DNA of 18,619 nucleotides, taken from the NCBI RefSeq assembly GCF_900546705.1, contig NZ_URDP01000041.1:1-18619 (forward strand), in the 5' to 3' direction. The stretch is from an uncultured Oscillibacter sp. (GTDB lineage Bacteria > Bacillota > Clostridia > Oscillospirales > Oscillospiraceae). Positions 13,888 to 18,619 of the stretch are shown here, piece by piece (position 1 is the stretch's first letter; every line of letters starts with the position of its first letter). A model generated the notes under the pieces. That model had not been told where the DNA came from and did no database searches. It was given only the letters and a program-made list of their open reading frames with translations. The translations under genes were made by a program, and so were the position numbers.

Positions 13888-16800
13888 TTATTTCAGGGTG
13901 ATGAGCAGCTGGCCGCCCTTGACGGTGTCGCCTTCCTTGACGCAGACGCTGTCCACCGTGCCGCTCATGCGGGCGGTGATGGCCGTCTCCATCTTCATGG
14001 CCTCGATGGTCACCAGGGTCTGGTTCTTCTCCACCTTGTCGCCGGGCTTGACGGCGATCTTGCTGACCGCGCCGGGGATGGAGGAGCCCACCTGGCTCTT
14101 GTCCTCGGGATCGGCCATGGGCACCTTGACGATGTTCTTCTGGGCCGCCTCGTCAGGCACCTGCACATCCCGGCGGATGCCGTTGAGCTCGAAGCTGACG
14201 GTGCGCATGCCCTCGCTGTCCACTTCGCCCAGGCCCAGGTACTTGATGACCAGCGTCTTGCCGTCGGCGATATCCACCTTGTTGGTCTCACCCACTGCCA
14301 GGCCATGGAAGAACACATGGCTGCCCAGGCGCATGATATAGCCGTACTCCTTCTGGTTTTTCACATACTCTTCCACCACCTTGGGATACAGGCAGTAGCT
14401 GAGCACGGCCCGCCAGGTGGGATTGGGATCAAAGGACGCCATCTCCCGCTTTTTGGCCTCGAAGTCCACCGGCGGCAAAAGCTCGCCGGGCCGGCAGGTA
14501 ATGGGCTCCTTCCCTTTGAGCACCACCTTCTGCAGATCCTTGGGGAAGCCGCCGGCAGGCTGGCCCATCATGCCGGAGAAGTAGCTGACGGCGCTGTCCG
14601 GGAAGGCCAGGTTCTCACCCTTTTCCACAATGGTCTCGGGAGTCAGGTCGTTCTGAGTCATGAAGATGGCCAAGTCGCCCACCATCTTGGAAGAGGGCGT
14701 CACCTTGATGATATCGCCCAGCATCTCGTTGACCTTGCGGTAGTTCTCCTTGACCTCCGTGAAGCGGCTGCCCAGGCCCAGGGATTCCACCTGCGGCTTG
14801 AGGTTGGTGTACTGGCCGCCGGGAATCTCGTAGCGGTAAATGTCCGTGGAGGGGCACTTGATGCCGCCTTCGAAGGAGTCATAGCGCTTGCGCACGTCCT
14901 CCCAGTAGTCGCTGAGGGTCTGGAGACGTTCCAGGTCCAGTCCCGTATCCCGCTCGGTGCCCTGGAGGGCCGCCACCACGGCATTGAGGGAGGGCTGGCT
15001 GGTCAGCGACGCCATGGAGCTGATGGCGCAGTCCACCACGTCCACGCCGGCCTCGGCGGCGCACAGGTAGGTTGCTACCTGGTTGCCGGAGGTGTCGTGG
15101 GTGTGGAGCTGGATGGGGATGCCGATCTCCTGCTTGAGGGTGGAAACCAGCTTCTTGGCGGCGTAGGGTTTGAGCACGCCGGACATGTCCTTGATACACA
15201 GCATGTGGGCGCCCCGGTGCTCCAGCTCCTTGGCCAGCTTCACGTAATACTCCAGAGGATACTTGTCCCGCTTGGGGTCCAGGATGTCGCCGGTGTAGCA
15301 GACGGTAGCCTGGCAGATCTTGTTCTGATTGAGCACCTCGTCCATGGCCACTTCCATGCCGGGAATCCAGTTGAGGGAGTCGAACACCCGGAACACATCG
15401 ATGCCGCTGCGGGCGGCCTCCTTAATGAACTCCCGGATGACGTTGTCGGGGTAGTTGGTATAGCCCACGGCGTTGGCGCCCCGCAGCAGCATCTGCAGCA
15501 GCAGGTTGGGGGCCTTCTCCCGGATCAGGTCCAGCCGCTCCCAGGGAGACTCGTGGAGGAAGCGGTAGGCAACGTCAAAGGTGGCGCCGCCCCAGCACTC
15601 CAGAGAGAACGCATCGGAGAGAATCTCGCTGGTGGCCTTCATGCCCTTGATGATGTCCCGGGTACGGACGCGGGTGGCAAGCAGGGACTGGTGGGCATCC
15701 CGGGTGGTGGTGTCGCAGACGAGCAGCTTCTTCTGGTCCCGCACCCAGTCGCACACGGCCTTGGGGCCCTGGGCATCCAGCATCTGCTTGAGGCCGTCGG
15801 GCCGCACGCCGGTGACCGGCGGGAACCGGGGCGCATCGTAGAACTTGTGCTCGCCCTGCTCCTTGACCACGATATTGCCGATATACTTGAGCATCTTGGT
15901 GGCCCGGTCCTTGCTCTCGTCCAGTTCAAAGAGCTCCGGCGTCTCGTCGATGAACTTGGTGTGGCAGCCGCCGGCCATGAACACCGGGTTTTTCAGGATA
16001 TTGGTCACAAAGGCGATGTTGGTCTTGACGCCCCGGACGTGGATCTCGTTGATGGCCCGGGCGGCCTTGCGGCAAACGCCCTCGAAGGTATTGTCCCAGG
16101 TGGTGATCTTCACCAGCAGGGAGTCGTAGTAGGGGGAGATGACCGCGCCGGTATAGGCGTTGCCGCCGTCCAGACGGACGCCGAAGCCGCCGGCAGAGCG
16201 GTAGGCGGTGATCTTGCCGGTGTCGGGGGCAAAGTTATTGGCCGGGTCCTCGGTGGTAACGCGGCACTGGATGGCATAGCCGTCGTGGCGGATAGTGTCC
16301 TGGCTGGTAATGCCGATGAGGGGGTCGCTGAGGGGACGGCCCTCGGCGATGAGGATCTGGGAGCGCACCAGGTCAATGCCGGTGATCATCTCGGTGACGG
16401 TGTGCTCCACCTGGATGCGGGGGTTCATCTCGATGAAGTAGTGATGGCCCTCCTTGTCCACCAGGAACTCCAGCGTGCCGGCATTCACATAGCCCACGTG
16501 CTTGGCAATCTTCACGGCGTCGGCGCACAGCGCCTTGCGCACCTCCGGGTCCACGGAGAAAGCGGGGGCGAACTCCACCACCTTCTGGTAGCGCCGCTGG
16601 AGGGAACAGTCCCGCTCGTAGAGGTGCACCACATTGCCGTAGTTGTCGCCCAGCACCTGCACTTCGATGTGCTTGGGCTCCACCAGGAACTTCTCCATGA
16701 AGATATCGTCGTTGCCGAAGGCCTTCTTGGCCTCGGACTTGACCAGGTCGAAGTTGATACCCACTTCCTCCACGGTGTCGCACCGGCGCATGCCGCGGCC

Positions 16801-17304
16801 GCCGCCGCCGGCCGCCGCCTTCAAAATGACGGGGAAGCCGAACTCCATGGCCAGCTTCTGGGCGGCCTCACGGCTCTCGAGAGGCTCCGTGGTGCCCGGG
16901 GTGGTGGGCACGCCGCACTCCACAGCCATCTGCTTGGCGGAGAGCTTGTCGCCCATCATGTCCAGCACCTTGGAGGACGGGCCGATGAACTGGATACCGG
17001 CCTCCTCGCAGGCCCGGGCAAAGTCGCCGTTCTCGCTCAAAAAGCCATAGCCGGGATGGATGGCGTCCGCCCCGTGCTTCTTGGCCAGGCGGATGATACG
17101 GGGAATGTTCAGATACGCGCCCAGAGGGCTCTCGTTCTCGCCGATCAGGTAGGACTCATCCGCCGCGGTGCGGAAGAGGCTGTACATGTCCTCGTTGGAG
17201 TAAATCGCCACCGTCTGCAGTCCCAGGTCGTGACAGGCCCGGAAGATCCGCATGGCGATCTCGCCCCGGTTGGCCACCAGCACCTTCTTAAAGGTTCGGC
17301 TCAT
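13888..17304 (-). CDS. pyc: Pyruvate carboxylase (single-chain, biotin-dependent)
   Basis: Pyruvate carboxylase converts pyruvate, bicarbonate and ATP to oxaloacetate in the cytoplasm, feeding the reductive or oxidative TCA branches and amino-acid synthesis. At 1138 residues it is full length. The biotin carboxylase domain (about 5-455) shows the ATP-grasp Gly-rich loop KAAAGGGGRGM (162-172), YERDCSLQRR (229-238) and EMNPRIQVEH (292-301). The carboxyltransferase domain (about 525-800) has DTTTRDAHQS (531-540), the carboxylated Lys705 in CIKDMSG and metal-binding LHTHDTSG (733-740). The biotin carrier domain ends the chain with EAMKMET, biotinylated Lys1104. The ATG at 17302-17304 follows AAGGAGGA. 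It stands alone between terminators, with a moderate promoter upstream. No biotin ligase gene lies in the window. Confidence 0.98.
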   Translation of the reverse strand: MSRTFKKVLVANRGEIAMRIFRACHDLGLQTVAIYSNEDMYSLFRTAADESYLIGENESPLGAYLNIPRIIRLAKKHGADAIHPGYGFLSENGDFARACEEAGIQFIGPSSKVLDMMGDKLSAKQMAVECGVPTTPGTTEPLESREAAQKLAMEFGFPVILKAAAGGGGRGMRRCDTVEEVGINFDLVKSEAKKAFGNDDIFMEKFLVEPKHIEVQVLGDNYGNVVHLYERDCSLQRRYQKVVEFAPAFSVDPEVRKALCADAVKIAKHVGYVNAGTLEFLVDKEGHHYFIEMNPRIQVEHTVTEMITGIDLVRSQILIAEGRPLSDPLIGITSQDTIRHDGYAIQCRVTTEDPANNFAPDTGKITAYRSAGGFGVRLDGGNAYTGAVISPYYDSLLVKITTWDNTFEGVCRKAARAINEIHVRGVKTNIAFVTNILKNPVFMAGGCHTKFIDETPELFELDESKDRATKMLKYIGNIVVKEQGEHKFYDAPRFPPVTGVRPDGLKQMLDAQGPKAVCDWVRDQKKLLVCDTTTRDAHQSLLATRVRTRDIIKGMKATSEILSDAFSLECWGGATFDVAYRFLHESPWERLDLIREKAPNLLLQMLLRGANAVGYTNYPDNVIREFIKEAARSGIDVFRVFDSLNWIPGMEVAMDEVLNQNKICQATVCYTGDILDPKRDKYPLEYYVKLAKELEHRGAHMLCIKDMSGVLKPYAAKKLVSTLKQEIGIPIQLHTHDTSGNQVATYLCAAEAGVDVVDCAISSMASLTSQPSLNAVVAALQGTERDTGLDLERLQTLSDYWEDVRKRYDSFEGGIKCPSTDIYRYEIPGGQYTNLKPQVESLGLGSRFTEVKENYRKVNEMLGDIIKVTPSSKMVGDLAIFMTQNDLTPETIVEKGENLAFPDSAVSYFSGMMGQPAGGFPKDLQKVVLKGKEPITCRPGELLPPVDFEAKKREMASFDPNPTWRAVLSYCLYPKVVEEYVKNQKEYGYIMRLGSHVFFHGLAVGETNKVDIADGKTLVIKYLGLGEVDSEGMRTVSFELNGIRRDVQVPDEAAQKNIVKVPMADPEDKSQVGSSIPGAVSKIAVKPGDKVEKNQTLVTIEAMKMETAITARMSGTVDSVCVKEGDTVKGGQLLITLK

Positions 17305-17353
17305 AAATTTGCTTCCTCCTTCTTCCGCCCGTGGCGGAGCAAATATTTTTTTC

Positions 17354-17383
17354 AGTATACGCCCTTTTGCCTCCGCGATGCAA
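17354..17383 (-). promoter_or_regulatory. Possible promoter of pyc
   Basis: Minus-strand TATACT (17354-17359, 5 of 6) has TTGCAT (17378-17383, only 3 of 6) upstream with an 18-base spacer. It would give a leader of about 40-45 nt. The rest of 17384-17500 holds only a short GGAC-TTAT-GTCC dyad at 17469-17480 and no stronger promoter that I could see. Confidence 0.5.
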
Positions 17384-17500
17384 CGGCATCTTCCTCCCCC
17401 GCCCCATTTTTCAGATGAGACGACAGATTTGGCAAAACATCAGCGCGGCTCCTTTGTCTATTTCAGTTGGACTTATGTCCGTTATCAGCAGCCATTTTGG

Positions 17501-17536
17501 AAAAGGCGCCGGAGCCCTTGCCGGGCCCGGCGCCTT
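17501..17536 (-). terminator. Intrinsic terminator of thrS
   Basis: AAGGCGCCGG (17503-17512) pairs with CCGGCGCCTT (17527-17536) around a GC-rich loop. On the minus strand it ends in a short TTTT run (17501-17504). It begins 7 bases past the thrS stop codon. Confidence 0.75.
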
Positions 17537-17543
17537 GTTGTTC

Positions 17544-18619
17544 TCAGTGGATGGCCTTGGTATCCACGTCCTCTTTCAGCTTGGCCACGAACTCGTCCAT
17601 GGCCATGACGCCCAGGTCGCCGTCGGCCCGGTGACGCACAGAGACGGTGCCCGCCTCGGCCTCCTTGTCGCCGATGACCAGCATATAGGGGACCTTCTCC
17701 AGCTGAGCCTCGCGGATCTTCTTGCCGATCTTCTCGTTGCGGTGGTCCACCTCCACCCGGTAACCGGCGCCGTCCAGCTGGGCGGCCACCTGGTCGGCGT
17801 ACTCCGCCGCCCGGTCGGTGATAGGCAGGAGCTTGACCTGAACAGGGCTCAGCCAGGTGGGGAAGGCACCGGCGAAGTGCTCGGTGATGACGCCGATGAA
17901 GCGCTCGATGGAGCCCAGCACCACCCGGTGGATCATGACGGGACGGTGCTTCTGGCCGTCCTCGCCGGTGTACTCCAGCTCGAACCGCTCAGGCAGCTGG
18001 CTGTCCAGCTGGATGGTGCCGCACTGCCAGGTACGGCCCAGGGAGTCGGCCAGATGGAAGTCCAGCTTGGGGCCGTAGAAGGCGCCGTCGCCCTCGTTGA
18101 TGGTGAAGTCCTTGCCCATGTCGGTGATGGCGTCTTTCAGGATGTCCTGGTTGCGCTCCCACTCCTCCACGGTGCCGATGTGGTCCTCCGGCATGGTGGA
18201 AAGCTCGATGGTATAGCTCAGGCCGAAGGTGGAGTAGACCTCGTCAAACAAGCGCACGGTCTCCTGGATGACGTCCTTCATCTGCTCCCGGGTCATAAAG
18301 ACGTGGGCATCGTCCTGGGTGAAGCAGCGCACGCGGAAGAGGCCGTGGAGAGCGCCGGAGAGCTCATGGCGGTGCACCAGGCCCAGCTCGCCTACCCGCA
18401 GGGGCAGGTCGCGGTAGGAGTGGGGCTCGCTGGCATAGACCAGCATGCCGCCGGGGCAGTTCATGGGCTTGATAGCATAGTCCTCGCCGTCGATGACGGT
18501 GGTGTACATGTTCTGCTTATAGTGATCCCAGTGGCCGGAGCGCTCCCACAGCTGACGGTTGAGGATGATGGGGGTGGAGATCTCCACATAGCCGTACTTC
18601 TTGTGGACCTGGCGCCAGT
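17544..18619 (-). CDS. thrS: Threonine--tRNA ligase, C-terminal part
   Basis: This is the last 357 residues of a class II synthetase (normally about 640) that attaches threonine to tRNA-Thr; the N-terminal TGS, editing and early catalytic parts lie beyond the right edge. The frame enters reading WRQVHKKYGYVEISTPIIL. Zinc-site and motif residues are visible: Cys in MNCPGGML, HRHELSGALHGLFRVRCF (motif 2), His in FTQDDAHVF, and motif 3 with the third zinc His in MIHRVVLGSIERFIGVITEH. NCPGG replaces the NCPGH found in E. coli, apparently a lineage variant because the zinc Cys is intact. The C-terminal anticodon-binding domain (PTWLSPVQVKLLPI, then YRVEVDHRNEKIGKKIREAQ, then YMLVIGDKE) is complete. 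The open frame continues to the window end, so the gene is cut by the edge, not broken. Confidence 0.97.
   Translation of the reverse strand, partial: WRQVHKKYGYVEISTPIILNRQLWERSGHWDHYKQNMYTTVIDGEDYAIKPMNCPGGMLVYASEPHSYRDLPLRVGELGLVHRHELSGALHGLFRVRCFTQDDAHVFMTREQMKDVIQETVRLFDEVYSTFGLSYTIELSTMPEDHIGTVEEWERNQDILKDAITDMGKDFTINEGDGAFYGPKLDFHLADSLGRTWQCGTIQLDSQLPERFELEYTGEDGQKHRPVMIHRVVLGSIERFIGVITEHFAGAFPTWLSPVQVKLLPITDRAAEYADQVAAQLDGAGYRVEVDHRNEKIGKKIREAQLEKVPYMLVIGDKEAEAGTVSVRHRADGDLGVMAMDEFVAKLKEDVDTKAIH

Noticed and set aside
14305..17418. 1037-codon open frame on the plus strand, opposite pyc
   Set aside because: It is antisense to an unambiguous pyruvate carboxylase. The His/Gly/Leu/Ala-rich translation is what codon bias of a GC-rich gene produces on the opposite strand.
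17469..17480. GGAC-TTAT-GTCC dyad upstream of pyc
   Set aside because: The arms are only 4 bp, and the site is more than 100 bases from the likely pyc start. It is too short to claim as an operator without conservation data.

Overview
The window reads as chromosomal core sequence from a GC-rich, anaerobic-type Firmicute. I infer a gut Clostridia member near Oscillospiraceae (Flavonifractor/Lawsonibacter-like); genus is not provable from the sequence alone. Supporting signs are Gram-positive sigma-A promoters, strong AGGAGG-type ribosome sites, an S-layer-homology protein, a lipoprotein with a Gram-positive lipobox, RNase Y and a short archaeal/eukaryal-type ProS. Almost everything lies on the minus strand; only the rRNA methyltransferase gene is on the plus strand. 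I see no phage, IS, CRISPR, tRNA or rRNA.

Layout, left to right. (1) 1-187: 5' end of proS with a clear promoter. (2) 361-1905: rny (RNase Y), with its own near-consensus promoter and a structured leader, ending in an intrinsic terminator. (3) 2113-2856: a leaderless cell-wall amidase with a C-terminal SH3 domain, divergent from (4) 2951-4183: an RlmI-type 23S rRNA methyltransferase. (5) 4364-10198: a tightly packed four-gene operon, transcribed right to left, of adaptor, ABC ATPase, MacB-type permease and S-layer-homology protein. (6) 10426-13621: a two-gene TRAP-TAXI uptake operon of binding lipoprotein and fused 4TM/12TM permease, with a near-consensus promoter, an upstream palindrome and a 14-bp intercistronic hairpin. 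(7) 13888-17304: full-length pyruvate carboxylase. (8) 17544-18619: the C-terminal part of thrS. Intrinsic terminators separate most units. No gene-free stretch exceeds 300 bases; the longest is 13622-13887.

Functionally the window mixes translation and RNA metabolism (proS, thrS, rny, the rRNA methyltransferase), central carbon anaplerosis (pyc), secondary uptake driven by an ion gradient (TRAP-TAXI) and envelope biology (amidase, exporter plus SLH protein). The least ordinary part is the exporter operon. It couples an unusually long adaptor, apparently carrying two lipoyl/barrel modules, to a MacB-like pump and a surface protein. It is a candidate surface-assembly or export module, but each component belongs to a known family. 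I do not see strong evidence for a wholly new system here.
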